Below, in pieces: positions 45,000-60,100 of a stretch of DNA of 64,000 nucleotides (its first letter is position 1; each line of letters opens with the position of its first letter). Made by a program: the position numbers and the translations under genes. The stretch is taken from contig JACBWW010000050.1 in the NCBI GenBank assembly GCA_020086605.1, forward strand, positions 1,573,386-1,637,385, in the 5' to 3' direction. The notes below the pieces were generated by a model that was given only the letters and a program-made list of their open reading frames with translations, had not been told where the DNA came from and searched no databases. Origin of the DNA: Lanius collurio (taxonomy: Eukaryota; Chordata; Aves; Passeriformes; Laniidae).

Positions 45000-47790
45000 A
45001 GTACAGCTCCCATCCTGGGCAGTGCCAGGCTTTAGCAGAGGGCTTTGCTGGGAGGGGAGCAGAGGAGATGGTTCAGGGGTGTTGCACTCCTGAGGGGAGG
45101 CTGTGTGTGCCTCGGGCTCTGCTCCATCCCATTAATGTCCTCCTGCCATGGGCCCTGGGGAAATGCCATGTGCTGCCTGTAAGGCACCTTTGCTGCACCT
45201 CCTGCTTTTCAGAGTACAGATTTCTCACAGTTTTGGGGCATGGCTGAGCCAGATACACCACTCATAATGCTGGGAAGTTCAGCTCCTGCTTCTTGAGACT
45301 CTCCCCTTCCTGCTCTCTCATTTTCTCCATTAGCCCTTCATTCCAACCAGTCATTTCATCCTGAAGAAAGATTTCTCCATCAATCATTCCTTGAAACATC
45401 CCCACTCCAGTGAAAAGTTCTGACCTCTAATGATCTGCAGGGGAGGAAGGTGTTTTGCCAACCCCCTCCCCATTTGCTTGGCTCTGTGTTTTCTCCTTAG
45501 TCTGTGTCTTAGGAGCCTTTTAGCACAGACTATAACAGTCTGTGGGGTCTGTGCCTGCCCAACACAGGGACACTCCCCCATTCCCTGACAGTGGCTTCCT
45601 TTATGGACAGTGACTCCTCCATGTCCAGTCTTTGGGCCATCCCGCTCTGGCTGCTGCAGATGTCAAAGGGAAAGACCTGGCTAAGGACTTGCCAAGCTGC
45701 CACAACCAAAATCTGCTGTAGCTTCAGGTATTCCAGCAGTTTTTTTCCTGGGCTTTGCTAAGTTACAGGTGTTGGACAAGGAACAGAGAGGTGGTGGTGG
45801 GGTGAAAGGTTCTTCAGCTGCACAATCAGAATAAAACCAGAACAAAAGAAGACCAGTAAAGTTTCTGTCCCTGCACCTTGTCCCTGGCTCATCCTGTGAT
45901 TTCTGCCATTGCTTCTTTTGATCTACTTGAGCTGTCATTACCTGGGGCTTTTAACATGGGAATTCTTCCCAATCAGGAAGTAATTATAATCATAGACTGA
46001 AATATTTAATGGAACAACAATCACAGTTTTATTTATTTTTTATTGCAGCATATGTTTCTCTCCTGAGTTTTGGAAGATGTTGCTGTTTCCTCTTCAATCA
46101 CAGAAAGGAATGAGCCATGACATTTCTTTTTAATGAAAATGCTGATCTAGTGTTACCTTTGTAGAGCTAAATGAAAAGTTTCTAAGGCTGACTTGGATGA
46201 ATACATTTATGGTTTAGCCTGTGGAGTGCTGATTTAGTGATTTGGTGAGAAGTTTGATATCTTTTTTCATGTTGAGGCTGACTTTTAAGAGCCAGGGAGA
46301 ACTTGGCCTGCTTGGCATTGGGTAGGGTGGTTTTACATGGTAAGAAAGTGCCTGGCAGGGGCTGATTTTCTGCTGTTTGCAATAAAATGCTTGAATACAC
46401 AAGTGCAGCAGCCCTTGCTTGGGGCCCAATGTGCAGAGTGCTGTTAAATATGGAATTTTACTTGGCTTAGTGGCTCACAGAGAGTGGGTTTTCAATAAAC
46501 AAAACACTTCCCATGATAATGGTACAGCACACACACACTGTGCCAAAAGTCTGTTCCAAATAATGTGTGGTTGGCTTGGGAAAACTTCCATTTGTAAAGA
46601 GCAGAACAATACTGCTTTTAATGCAGGTACCCAGAGTCCTTGAGACTGGCTGGGCTCTCTTCAAATAAGTGGTTTCACAGCCCATTATCAAATAGTAACT
46701 GGGAAGGTGAAAAAAACTGACAGCATGTTTTGTTGGTTGAAATTTCAAAGCTTTCACACTTAAAAAATTGAACAAGGGTGAACTGTAGATTTAGAAGCCT
46801 TAGAGGTGTTTGAAGAAATGGCCAGTAAATCCAGTGCAACAAGGAGAAAAATCCTTCCTGCGAGTTCAAACCCTGCCTTCCCCCTTATTTCAGCATATTT
46901 CTATTTAAAAACCATTTTTGATGTGTTTCAAACATTTTCTGAATTGACTGAAGCGAATTGCAACAAGTCGGGGTAGTACTTTTTAAAAGAACACGCAGGT
47001 TTTAGTCTCTCTTTTTATTTATCCAAAGCATCTCCTTGAACTTTAGCTTCCTCATGCAAATAGGTGTGTGGTGAGACTTTTTAGCCTTTCAGAATTGAAA
47101 CTGTATTTCTATTTTTTCAGTTCAAGCAGTTTTACCTTGCTTCAGGTGACTTCAGTTTTTGCCTCTGCATCGCAAAATATAACGATAAAAGTTTTTCTTC
47201 CTTTTGGTTCTTTGCCCTTCTCTTTCCCTCTATTAAATTTTGCTGGCATAAGTTTTGTTACTGGTGTGTGTTGTCAGGGCAGATTTTCCACTGGATGTGG
47301 TTGGAAGGAACTGGAATGAGATGGAGCCAGGCTGGGTCTCCCTCGAGATTCATTTCCTGAACTCTGTGCTTTCAGTGATGCAAAGTTATGATAATCTGGC
47401 TCTAAAGATGGGAACAGAATCCCACCAACTCCTTGAAGATTTTCCCTGCCTGAAAAGATGTGTGTAGGGCAATCAAATAAGCAATGTAGCCCTGGAACAT
47501 CTTTCCCCCCTCATTTGGTAAATAATGGAAAAAACCCAAAAAACAACCACCTCCACCTTCCTGAAATTTCAAGTAATGGGTTTTTTTCATCCTATAAATC
47601 TCCTGGTTGAAGTGATTGTTGCCAGCTGGAATGAGACAAGCTCTCATACATCCCTGCTTTTCTCCCCACCTTAGCACCATTTTCTTCAGATACATGTCAA
47701 TATTCTTTTAAGACATTATTATCTGCCTTCTGTTTCCAGCTAGTTCCACGTGGCCTTAAAACATTCCTGTTCATACATATGTTCTTTTAG

Positions 47791-47870
47791 AACCACAGAA
47801 TAATAAAATCATTAAGGTGGGAGACCTCTCAGATGATTCAGTCCAAGCAATCTGTCCAGATTTCTCAGTC
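47791..47870 (-). repeat. CR1 LINE 3' fragment
   Basis: 'accacagaataataaaatca' and 'ttaaggtgggagacctctca'. Minus orientation, old. Confidence 0.65.
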
Positions 47871-49035
47871 CTGAGGACTGAAATTGCATCAGTAGGGATA
47901 AAAGAATATGTTTTGGTGTGGGTATGTGTGTTATGTAGGTACAAATTATATAGATAAATATTATATTACACAGGAGACTCTTGGACTGTGTGGCTTTAGC
48001 CATAAGTCATAATTTAGCCAATTATTACCATTTTTTCCCCTTGCAGCTGAACAAGACCAAAGGAAGAACAGAAAGAAAGGAGAAGTGCCTTCTCTTTGGA
48101 CAGGTTCAGCAGTTTTAGGCAAATTTGTTTGACTTTTCTTTCACTGATCCTACTCCAGCAGCTGTTACTGGCAAAGATGTGTTTCTAAATGCCCCTATGA
48201 AATATATAAATACACATGGCACGTATTTCTCATTGCTTCCCTCTCACGTGAGGTTCTGCTCTGGTATCTGCTGCTCTCATGCAGTAAATTATTTTTCTGC
48301 TCTAGATTAACAAAGCTGCAACACTCAGTGCCAGGGGCAAGTCCTGATGTGTCTGCACTCCTGGATCAGGGTGGTGGTGAATGGGGAGAGCTTTGCAGAG
48401 CACGGTGTCCCAATGATCCCATTCCCCAGCTGTAATCAAGCTATTTGATAATGAGCTATGAAACCACTTATTTGAAGAGAGCCCAGCCAGTCTCAAGGAC
48501 TCTGGGTACCTGCATTTAGTAAAAATACTAATAAACTAATACACTAAAAATACACAATTCTTCATGTTGGTTTGCCCTGAGAGGATGTTTTATTGCAAGA
48601 AAGGTAGAGAGGATTCTGATGGGATTACTAGGTCTGTGGATGATGCAAACTTGACAGAAGGTTGTGCCAAATTCTGTCCTTTCTGTCTGAAATCACCCAT
48701 CTTTGCAGCTGTTGTCCTGCTCTGAAAGGCCCCTTCCTTTGCACTGCCTTGTGTGTGGTGATTTCATGGCATGGAAATCCCCTGAGTGACCTTGAGTTGT
48801 GTTTGTTCTCTCCAGGTCAGACTGAGGAGCTGAGGATCCTCATCACCCTTTCCAGGCAGGTCCGGGTAATCCCACAGGTGTTTGGCCAAACTGGGACATT
48901 TCACTGGGGTGGGGCTGAAGCTGGACTGAGAGGGGACCCTCTGTGTCTGTGAGACAATTCCAGCTCTTCCAGGGTCCTTTGTGCTCTGCAGGTGCTGAGA
49001 TTTGGAATGCCTATCCAGATTCCCTTCAGATCCAG

Positions 49036-49068
49036 CAAAACAAAACAAAACAAAACACAACAAAAAAA
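49036..49068. repeat. (CAAAA)n simple repeat
   Basis: Consecutive caaaa units ending in an A run. Confidence 0.9.
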
Positions 49069-52000
49069 GAGCTATAACTTTTCAAATTCCAGCAGTCCAG
49101 TTTGCACAATGTCCTGAAGTCCTGAATTTGTCCTGTATTCCCTCCATCCTTGCTCTGATGTGATCCTGTTGGCACTGTTAGCAGAGGGAGATGTAAGATG
49201 GTTTTCCTGATGGGATGTCAGAAGGATAAAGGGAATACACAAGGGAGGGGAGATTTTTGCTTAAGTGGAAGCTGCATTTTCATCCTACCTTTCAGCTAAT
49301 TACAATAAACACATTAAAAAATGTGAGGTAAAATAAAGAGAGAAAAATAATTTTTAAAAACCACCATAAGTCTGAATTTAGAGCCTTTTATACCAGGTAA
49401 CATAAAGTTCAAGTGAATGGCAAAGTGGCAGCAAATCCCTAGAGCAGGCCCACATTCCATGTTTTATGAAAAAAGATACAATGCTAACAAACACCTGATT
49501 AATCATTAGTGGAGGTGATTTGCATTTGTATAAAAACATCACCTTTGCAGAATTCCAAGAGAAGGAAAATAGTGATAAAAATTCAGTTGTAGGGCTGCAA
49601 CAATGTAAAGGCACCTCAGTGTAGATAAGAAAGGGTTGTCTTGGTTGGGCTGTCAGCCACAGCCTGAGCTTCACTTCCCAGTTTGGCTCCTCCTCATGTT
49701 CAGAAGATTGGAAATTCCAGAAAAACGCAACAACCCCGCTGGTAAGGAAAAGATATAAATATAGGTCAGGACCCTGTTTAGCCAAAAGATGGTGCTAATG
49801 TATTTATGGAGTTGGTTAGAGCCAGAACTGAGCAGGGGAAACACAAAATTCACCATGCTGTGCTGCATTTTAAATAATGAATGAGCATTTTTATTTACGG
49901 TAAGCCATGGTGAATGTAAACAATTTAATTTTTACAGATAACATTCAGCTTCTCTAAATGGATTATTAGATATTAGCAGCTTGGTGGGATATTTCAGAGC
50001 TAAAGAGGATAAATGAAAATATACTTGGATGGTAACCTTTAAATTTCACAATTATATTGCAATTCTTGAGGCTGGCCTCTCCTCTCATTAAAAAAATGAA
50101 AGTGATTGAAACTGCACAGAAAGTACCAGGGAGATGTGAGTAGGATAGAGACAAACTGTACTTTCTGCCTAACCAGATTTGCATGTTTACCTTGATTTAT
50201 ATTAGTTTAGATTTGACTCACTTCATCCCTGAGATGGAACAGAGTTTTGGAAATCCTGCTAAGCTACACATTTCCAAAAAACAGACTTCCCCCATAATAC
50301 TGGAGAAGAACACTGTCATTGGTTGGCACAGAGTTGCAGCCTCTCAAATGCACTGTGGTTTTGAATTTTTCCCGTGTCCTCCAAGAATTCTGCTGTCAAA
50401 TCCTAGAGGAGGAAGAGCTGACACGGTGTGTTCACTCTGCCATTCCTCTGTGTCCCCTCCCTGAGTTATTCCTGTCACACAGCAGGTCCTTCAGGCTCTC
50501 ACAATTCCTCTCCACATGAACATCTTACTTTTTAATTTTACCAGAGCACACTAAATTTTAAGCAAAATATAATCCTGAGGGAATACTCCTCCCCCCTCTC
50601 ATGCTCTGCACTGAGCTTCCAGGTTTTTCTGCCCCGTTCTTGCTTATGATGACCAGGAACTGGTGCAGAGCTCCAGGGCTGATGGGAAAACCAGGGAAAT
50701 CTTCTGTGGAAAACAGTTCCTGCCTATCCTCTTCTCCATTTTGGGGGGAATCCTTCCTGCCTGTGTGGGCAGTCCCCAGCAGACCATTCAGAGGTTGTGC
50801 CATGCATTGCTGAATTTCACCTTTGATTTTCAAGGTAATGGTTTAAATCATAGGAGTGACCTCCCAACGTTGTTTTTCCCCATCACTTTAGTTGTTAAAT
50901 GGTGTCAGCATCTTCTCAGACGAGGTTGCTCTACTTTTTTTGTTTGAAAAGGGGGGAACCCAACAGTTTCAAGATCTCCTGGTGCAGGAGAGATTCCTCT
51001 CAGCAGGAATGTAACCCCCAGAGCTGGTCACCAGCTAAACAGAATAAAAAATGGTGAGCCATTTTCCAAAAATTTGGCAGCATCAGTCTGGTTTTTGCTT
51101 GGCTATTTCTTCCACTCCAGGTTTTCATTTATAGTTGCATTTTTGGCAGAGAAGAAGAAAGGGCAGACAAACAGTCCTGAATTGTCTGAGCCTTTACAGA
51201 TGAAAAGCGGCCTCGAAGACTGAGATGGTTTCTGGTTGTGACTCACAACTTTTTGAGATGTCTGGCCTCAGAGCAGGAGTTCTGGGTATTTAACAAGAGG
51301 GCTAATTGCTAAATTTGAGCTAAATTCATATCTATCTACATCATACACTTGTATTTTCCTGCAGACCTCTGTTAAGCCAAACTGACCAGGTCCAGAGGTG
51401 ATATTTTTACACCCTGACTTTTACTTTCCCCCTGGAGGTGTGGCCTCAATTGTTATTTCTGTTTTGTTGGCTTTGCAAACCTGTCAGTCTTTAATTGCAA
51501 CTTCTGATGATAAATATAACCAAAAATGCTTCTACAGCTTCATATTAGCTTTTTATTTTTGTTGAATGCACAGGAACTGCCTCAGCATCTCTATCCCTGT
51601 CAGTGTTATTAATGGAAGGAAGAATTTGTGTGGAACAAACTTTGGCTTTTCCTCATTATGCCCCAAAGGAATTGTTATCACAAACAGGCAACAGAAAAGA
51701 TATTGAGCATCAGGAAATAAAATGTGAAGGGATATCTCAGGTTTTAAGACTTGTGCCTTGCAGAGTCTAAACACACTCATGAACATATTTTTCCTGACTA
51801 CAACGGGTAGAAACTTTTCCATCTGACTTCTCGTAGACCAGGTCAAATGGTTATAACAGAAAATGAACATAAATTCTAAAACAGTTTGGAAATTGAAAAG
51901 ATTGATTTTTCTTTATGTGCATCGCAATTTCTTGGGATAAAGAAGCCAAAAACTATAAATATGCACTACTAGAAATGGTGTACATTGTTTTCTTGTGATG

Positions 52001-52825
52001 GCATTTTCAACAACTGCAAAATGAAAGCAGAATGATGAATGGAATTTAAATCCAGAGGTGTTATTAGGGTTGTCAAATGAAATAATGGCTGACTAATACT
52101 CCTGCAATTCCACCTTAGGACATTCATTGGCTTAATTTAAATATTCTTACTTTTGAAAAACATATAATTGTCTGCATAAGTTGCATTTTTATAATTTTCT
52201 TTTTTAAATTCCTGTGGGTGCTTGGCAAGTTTCTGGTTGTTATCTTTAGATTTCTTTCATCAGAAATGCAGGAATTTGCCCAGGTTTATGTTGTGTTCTA
52301 CCTACCTAGTTTCTTTATGATTTATGAGGGAGGAATGAATTGGTTTTCCTTTCCCTGCGTGCTGAAGCTCCCCTCGCTGCCTCCTGCTCCTCTGCAGCCT
52401 GATCTGGAACAGAATCATGAGCTGGGCCAGCTTTGCACAGATGAGATGGAATAGCAGGAGATCCAGGTGGGAAATGAGCAAAGTGTAGGCACTGAGAGCT
52501 ATTTGCACAGGCTTACGGGCAGTAGTGAGTCCTGTGGTTTAGGTTGTGTTTAAGCTGATTTAGGAAATACAAATGGTGACAGTTTGTGCCCAGAGACTTG
52601 TGTTGGTGTTCAGAAGTGACTGTAACTGCAGAGCTGATTTAGGCCCAAAGCTGTGGACACACACACAGAGCATTTTTGCATCATTCACATTTTTATGATC
52701 TTTTAAGGTCAGGTGCAATGTGTGCCCTGGGAGAGAAGGGGGTGAAATCATAACCAAAAGCTGTTAAAATGACATTCTGACACTTTTATTAGACACAAAT
52801 AGATCAGGGCAGAGATCAAGGCTGC

Positions 52826-52952
52826 CAGAACTCCAGGAGGGTTTGGCCAATGCTCTCAGGGATGTGCAGGCTGGGATTGTTGGGGTGTCTGTGCAGGGCC
52901 TGGGGTAGGACTGGATGGTCCTGCTGGGTCCAGCTCAGGGGATTCTATGATT
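52826..52952 (+). repeat. CR1 LINE 3' fragment (different subfamily)
   Basis: 'gggattgttggggtgtctgt' and 'taggactggatggtcctgct', ending 'gggattctatgattcag'. Plus orientation, intact tail. Confidence 0.8.
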
Positions 52953-53799
52953 CAGTATCTCCTAAACATTAACACAGTGTGTATAACCCCATGTTATTCC
53001 CAGTTCACTGTTGTTCTGAGCTCTGATGAGTTCTGAGAGGCAACGAGCTGCTCTGGGTCCCAGCCACCCCAGACATTTACGGTGTCTTTATGGACAGAAC
53101 CCCCAGCTTCACAGGAGCAGCGTTCCCATCTCACACTGTTTTATGGTGCAGTTAATCCTTAACAGCTAAAGGAGATTCACTTCTCCTGATTTAGCCCAAG
53201 GACCAGAGATTGAGGGAGTAGCAAATGAGCAGCAGCTCCCTGAAAAGTCCGTGGATGAATCATGTGCTGAGGTGAGATAGGGGTTTAGGAACAGTGTGGG
53301 GAACAGCATGGCTAGCTGCAACCAATTAAAGAAAATTAAAAAATTACCTGGCAGCTTCACCACTGAAATTGGCCCTGGTTCAGTGGAGCTCCAGAGCAGC
53401 TATGGAAGTGCTGCTTTTATAGGAAACCATTTCAGATTCTGTGTTTTGTGCTAAGTTTGATGCCAGCAGTGGCTAAAGAGGAGATGTGAAATAGCACTGC
53501 CATCCAGACAAACGTTTCAAATTGCTCTTGCTGCTGGTTGGTTGGCTTCTCCTGCTCTTTTCCTTTCATGCACTTCCACACTCTGAAGTGATCTGTGTGT
53601 GCTGACGAGATCTTAAAGGAATTACTGAAATTTAAATGCTCCTTCTGCTTAGCAGGCTGAGAAAGCTTGTCCTCCCCACCCTACTACGAGAGCTCTCTGG
53701 GAAGAGGGATGTCCAGGAGCTGCCAGGGAGGCTCAAGGCTGTTTCAAGTTATTTGAGGAAGTTTACTTTCTTTTCTTGCTCCACCAGAGTGCCCCTCAC

Positions 53800-54180
53800 C
53801 GGTCTCTCTTGTGCAAAGCCTCACCCCACTGTCCGCCCTCCCTTCTCAGAGCTGTGACATCCCAAGTGCTCCCTGCAGTGGAGTCCAGCCGCCCTCCCCA
53901 TGGTCCCTGCCTGCTTCCCCGGTGACCTGTGCCCACCCCTCCCTGCAGCCAGGCACTCCCATCCTGTCTCTGGTACTGTGGAGATGCCACAGCCCAGCAC
54001 AGTGGAGCTGCAGCTCCTCCTGCCCCTTTCCCAGGCTGTGGCCACCTGCGTGTCCCTTTGTCCTGCCCTGATGTTCCTCCAGTGCCTGCTGCTCCTGCTG
54101 CTCTGCCTCCTTTTGATGTGTGAGTGCCAGCGAGAGCGGCAGCGGCCGCGGCCGTGCTGGGAGGGACAGCTGCTTTCTGT
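53800..54180. other. GC-rich patch with CpG cluster
   Basis: Isolated GC-rich segment with CpGs concentrated at about 54125-54165 (gcggcagcggccgcggccgt). Open frames of 110-130 codons exist on both strands, one with a Leu-rich start on the plus strand. None resembles a known family, and overlapping frames are expected from the composition. It could be a weak CpG-island promoter. Confidence 0.3.
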
Positions 54181-57100
54181 GACAGCACACAGTTGTTATA
54201 CTGAGCCCAGTCAAAACAAAATGAAACAGTAATTAAGATTTATGAAATAATTATCTCACAAAAGCCTACTGAAAAGGAGATACGACAATAAAAAAGCTGA
54301 AGGAAGAATTGCTTGTTGCTGGGACAACTGAAAATGTAGCAGCAGGTAAGGCTGTTGCTGATGGGCTGAGAATCTGAAATTTAAATGTTCTCTCTGCTTT
54401 CAGCAAGTACCACAAATGAATTTTTCTGCATGCCTGACCTGCTTTGTAGTCAGCTGGTGTGGGATTGTGACTTGCATGTAGCTTCATTTGCTAATGCAAA
54501 CCCCAGTGTTGGTAATGCCTGACTGAGTGATGCTTCACTGCCCTTCTCAGGCTCCTGTTGGAGTGAAACACTGACTAAGATGATCTGAGCTCCTCTGTTG
54601 CTACCTGAATCCTTGTACAATTGGGCTACTTTCAATTATAGAATAGTGAAAGCTTTGAATTCCTGCTCCAGACGAGTTATTAACGTCGGTATCACACTGT
54701 GATAAAACCACATTTTTAATCTTGGAGTACTTAAGGTACATAAAGCATCACTGCTGCTTGAGATTTACTGGCTTCCCACTGCTCAGGTTCACTTTGTCAG
54801 CAGCAGAGGAAAGTTGGCTTTGAGCTCGCAGGTAAAATGGAAAGAACTGGAAGAAGTTGTTGTTCACAGGTCTTCTGTGGGTGAGGGGAAATTTACAGTT
54901 AGTAGAGATTGTCTGCTTTGCTTAATTAAAAACAAAACAAAAAGCAAAACAGGCCCTGCCCCTCAAATCTCAAAAACATATGGGGATTAGAGAAACATCA
55001 GAAACAGTTAAGAAATTATTGAGTCTTATCTTTTCACCAGTTAAGGTTATCTTTGGTTCTTCTGGATGGAATTTAGATCTTAACAGCAAATTCTTTCCCA
55101 GGAGATATGGGAGGAGAAGTAGTGCTTAAATCCAAGACTCTTACAGTCTGGGTATTGGAGACCTCAGCAGGCTGGAAAGCTCGAGTTTTGGATTATCCAA
55201 CTTGTGCTCAAGCTGTTAAAGCTCTTCTTGCTTTTCCCTTTCTTCAAAGGCTTTCTGTCGATGCTTTTGTTTTGCTGCAGAAAGTTTTGGCTGACCCTTT
55301 TGGGGGTTTTGCAGAGCAGAACATGAGCTGGAGCTGCACAGCAGATTAAATCGTGGCCTCCTCTGCTGGCAGCAGCTCAAGGCTGTAGGTGTTGGTGAGG
55401 GCTCAGGGAACGTGTGAATGCACCAAATTCCCTGCTTCTGCTTCTCACTTGGACATCTGTGGCTAATATTCCAATGGAAAACTGGGTATTTCAGCACCAG
55501 CACCTCACTATTTAGTAGTAGCTTTTTAGGAAATGATGCAATTTCATCACCTCCATTTTCTTTTTTTTTTTGTTTTTTTGACAGCCAGAGTCAGAGCCAG
55601 ACTTTGCTGGTGTGTAAATAGGCATTAAAACTGCTTTAATAACTCTTCTTTAGCCCAGTGGAGGCTGCTGGGACTTTGGCAGCTTCTTTTCAGTGCAACC
55701 TAATTACTTTTACACAGGCAAAAGTTTTCCCTCCACAAACCACCTGACCTTGTCAAGTGGGTTTGTCTTTGACCACAATCTGCTTCCCAAACTTCCAGCT
55801 CCTTAAAAAAGGTGATTATAAGCACAACTTTCTATACAGGAGTTGATTTGAGCTTTCCCTGGCTTGCACAGGAAGGATGTTTCCCACCAGTCAGTGCAGG
55901 GAGATTTGGACACTGGGACATTGCAGACAAAATAAATTCACTCCCAAAGCTGGTAGAATTTCAGAGTTTTGGTGCAAGACATGATGACCTTCAAATATCT
56001 CAGCTATCTTCTGTAGGTTTTAAGATTTATATATTGTTTTATGCAAGTTGCCATCCATTTAATGGGTGGGCTTTTGGGCTGTGAGTGTTTTTAGACCTAT
56101 TTTGCTGTAGTAAGCTGGTGTCACACTACTACAGATTCACAGATTGTTTTGTCTGAAGCAGACACATCTGAAAGAAACAGAAGACCAGGATCTATAGAAA
56201 GTGCAGAAGAACATCAGAAACCAAAAGAGAGAGAGATTTTATGATGACCACAGCACGAGCCCAGCTTTTATCTTTGCAAAGAGATAATATATTCACAATA
56301 TCCCATTGTCTTTCCTTTGAAGGAGTTTCAAAGATGCCTGAGGAAGGCTCCTACTGTCCAATAACTCTAATTATCACACTCCATCCAAAATTATCCTGGG
56401 CTGCTATTGCAGTCTGAGGTTTTCCAATATCCAGTTTGGAGAGCACTGTGGGTGCACAGGAGCAGTGTGCTGGGAGATGGGAGAAGGAGCTCCGTGGCTC
56501 CATCACATCCCTTGGAAAAATGTCTTCTATCCAGTTCATGTGGGATATCCTGGTTCATTTGCATGTTTTGGGATACAAAGGGTGAGCTGTGATGGTTTGA
56601 ATCAAAGGCTGGGGTGTGCAGGAAGAGGGAAAATGAGGCTCCTTCATTCCCTGTGCTGCAGAGGAGGAAGGAGGAAGGGCTGGATGGAGGGAAAACTCTG
56701 GAGAGCTCAGCTTCAAAACTGAACTCAAGTTTCATGAGTATAAAATTCTAATCACCAGTTTTGTTGGGTGCCTCCTATGAGCAGCTGCACACATCTGCCT
56801 TTACCCTTTTGGGAGTCACAGTCCTTCCCCACTTCCCCAGTGCCTGGCTGTGTCATTGTGATGTTCCAAAAATTATGTACTGCCCCACAGGCAGTTTAGT
56901 TTGCTTATTCCTGCATTCCAGGTAAGGTAATATTCATTATAGCTGGGCTCTGGTTAAATACTGAGTGGTAAAAATTTATAATTTATAAGTGTTAGAGGCT
57001 TCTAAGTTGGCTACAGCTCCCCAGCATTGATTTGGGGAGCACCCTGATAAACATTTTGTCTCACAGAAAGGAAGCAGCTTGTCAGCTATTTGCCTCACAT

Positions 57101-60100
57101 GTGGGACAGGTAATGCTTGCTCTATGTACAGGCTGCTGAGTTGAATTTTAATTTACATGCATTAAATTAGCATCTGCATGGCTGCAAACATCAGGCTCCC
57201 TTTTTCTTTGAGAAAGAAAATTTTCTTTGAGAATTTAAACTTGAAAGTAAAACATGCATTGGAGTGGACACGTATTTGTATGTTTGGGCTTTCCAGGTGG
57301 AAAATCCTCAGTGGTGAATCCAGAGCCCCTTTGCACTCCACTCTTGTAAAAGAGTGTCAGATTTTATCCAGACCTGGGTGAGATTTCATGTTTTTTTACA
57401 GCCCCATGTGCATTATTTTGCTGCGGCTACCCCACAAAACCCTGTTAGCAATGCTTGAGTGTGCTTTAAACTCTCTGTTCCCCTCTTATTTAGTATTCTA
57501 TGGAATTTTTCTCTATTTTGGAAGAGGTTTGTGTTAGGCAAGGCTTCAGGATGTCTTCGTGTACCAGATGAAGATTTGAGTGTTTAGATGTCCACTTTAC
57601 CCCTTTAATGGTTTTTATTCACTCTGTTATTGAGTAGCAGGAGAGAATGAGCATTTGTGCCCTCGCTGTTTCAATTCACTGGTATTATTGATAAATCACA
57701 TGCATTGGTATTATTGATAAATTAAGATGGCAAAATACACGGAGATTAGCACATACGAGGTTCCAGGCTGATATTCCTCCAGGATCAGAATGAGTTACTG
57801 GACATAAATTTGCTAAAGGAGAAAGTAATGCCATAGGATAGACAAGGCATGTGCTCTAAAGCATTTTTTTTGTTCCCATAATATCCTGGACATCAGTGCT
57901 CCAGATTATTTTTTGGCATCTCAGAGTTGCCAGTGGCAGCCAGCCTGGCATTAGCCAGCAATCGACACTCCCTGAGGATCTGCTGATGGCTGGAAGGGGA
58001 GAATGAAAAGGGATGCTGAGCAGGGTGGGGTGAGTCTCTCCTGCACAGAGAGAGCAGCTACAGCAAATCAGGTATTTCCTTCCTGTCCCAGGATAAAGCC
58101 AAACTGTCTTTAACTGCTGCAATTTCCTTATAGCCTTTGCTCTCTTTTCAGTCCCACAGTGGGGAAGGCTGGCTGTAGTTTCAATCTGATATTAGGAGGT
58201 CTTTAAGAAAACCAGAGTTTCCTGGGAAATCCCAGTTCTGGCTTTCTTCTCAAATGAGATCAGCAATGATAATAAACTCCTGAATTCTATTTCTTTTATG
58301 TTTCATTTATTGCTACTTTTTCCAAGCCAACTTTTTTTATCAGTGCTCCGGGCAAAAGCAACGATGCCAGTAAATCATGGAACATTTCCTCTACTTCGGG
58401 GTGTTCCAGGGAGGCTGGAAATGCTGATGCTGCCAGTCCTTCAGTGTGCCCTGCACAACATCCCTGCCCAGGATCCAAAGGCTGATCTCCTGCACCTTTC
58501 CTGTGGTAGGGTGGGACCTCCTCTCCAGCCTTGTCAGACACGAGTTTAATAAGGAACTGAAGCAGGATCCCCTCGCAGGGGACTCGCACTCCCCCTCCTC
58601 TCCCAGCAGGGAGAAGGGTAATGGGCTCCTGTGCTCACAGAAACACCCTCCAAACCTCCCAAAGCTGTGGCTGCTCGCTGTGGATGCTCTCACAACACCT
58701 GAGAGAGGAAGGGTTCAGGTGGAGATGGACACCTTGACTTTAAAGGCTTGGGCTTTCGTGGCTCCCTTCAGCAGCGAGCGCTGCTGTTAAATCCCTTCTT
58801 CCACCTCTGGCTCCAGACAGGAGTTTTGGGGGCTCATTTATCCTTTTTGGTGGTTGGTGTTAAATCCTCCTGTCCTGGCTCTGACTGTGGAGCTCCAGAA
58901 TCGAGTTTTCTTCTCATGTTGCTACTTCAGAGGAAATGAAAGTGCCTGGAGAGGGTTTTAAACCTGGCTAGTGCAGAATGCCGAGCTCCTCAGTCTCCTT
59001 TTCAAAGGCAGTGAAAGCTGCCATTTGTGTTAAAATTAAGAGGGATGTGAATCTCCAGCTTTCAGTAAATTATTCCTGTCACTTGGTCTCTGACTTCTGC
59101 ATTTGTGCTTCTCTGAAACTTATTAAACTTGTCTGAAAAATAGAAGGGAAAGCAGCACACCACAGGTCACAGTAAATGATGTTTATATTTTGTCTACACT
59201 AGGAGAGGCAGTGAATTAGTCTGGGCTCCTCACATCAGGGAGACTTACATTGATGACATTGAGTGTCTCTCTGCAGGGACACAGTGTGCTACCACATTTT
59301 CTAACTTTTATCTAATTTTGAATGAAAAGCAATGGAAGTGTGTGATGTCTATCAGCAAATTAGGACATGGACAGACAAATAACCTTGGTCTGGAGAAGGA
59401 GAGCGCTGCCTCATGTTTGTGATGGGGAAGATACGGATTTTGTTCTTGTTTGTCATAATTCTCATGGGACCTTTCATGAAACACTAAATGAGCCCACCTT
59501 TTGTCTTCCTGTCTTTTATAGCTGCCCTAAACCACTCACTAAATGTGGGTTTTTTGCTGGTTTAGCTTTAGCTGAAGTGTTTGTGGTTTTCCAGAGCAGA
59601 TCAGATCGGGTAGCATTGCCCATCTTTACTATTCCCACTCACTCAGAATGTCATCCCATCTGTAGGGTCAGCACAGGCAGGATCCTGCAAACAGCTGAAA
59701 AATTGGGTTCTTTTTTTTCCTAAACGTGGGCCATGGAAAACACACAGAAAGAACACAGAAAGAAGAGATAAAAAGTCTATGACTTGCCCAAAACCAAATG
59801 ATATTTTGGAGCCTGCAAGTGTTCCCAGAATTCTTTCTATAATAGCCAACTCTTCTTTTTAATACGTTATTTTCCTGAAGTAAAATGAGGACCCCTCATT
59901 ATCTTCCTGCAGTGTGCAGACTGAGCATTCCTTCCGCCAGTTCTCCTCCTGGCTTTGAGAGCTCTGCATGACCAACCTGAGCCAAATCTTTTAGTCCTCA
60001 GTGTGGGATTTTGGGAACTTTCCAGAGAAAATGTGTTGTGACACTATTAGTCTCTGTAACCTTTCTATTCCTTGGTAGAGAGTCTTAAAACGTATTGTGA

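Larger units (their letters stand above)
44251..53799. other. Intergenic DNA
   Basis: Contains CR1 fragments at 44818, 47791 and 52826 and a CAAAA tract at 49036. Long AT-rich parts (45900-47700, 49200-52800) show no gene, RNA or repeat that I recognise. Confidence 0.6.
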
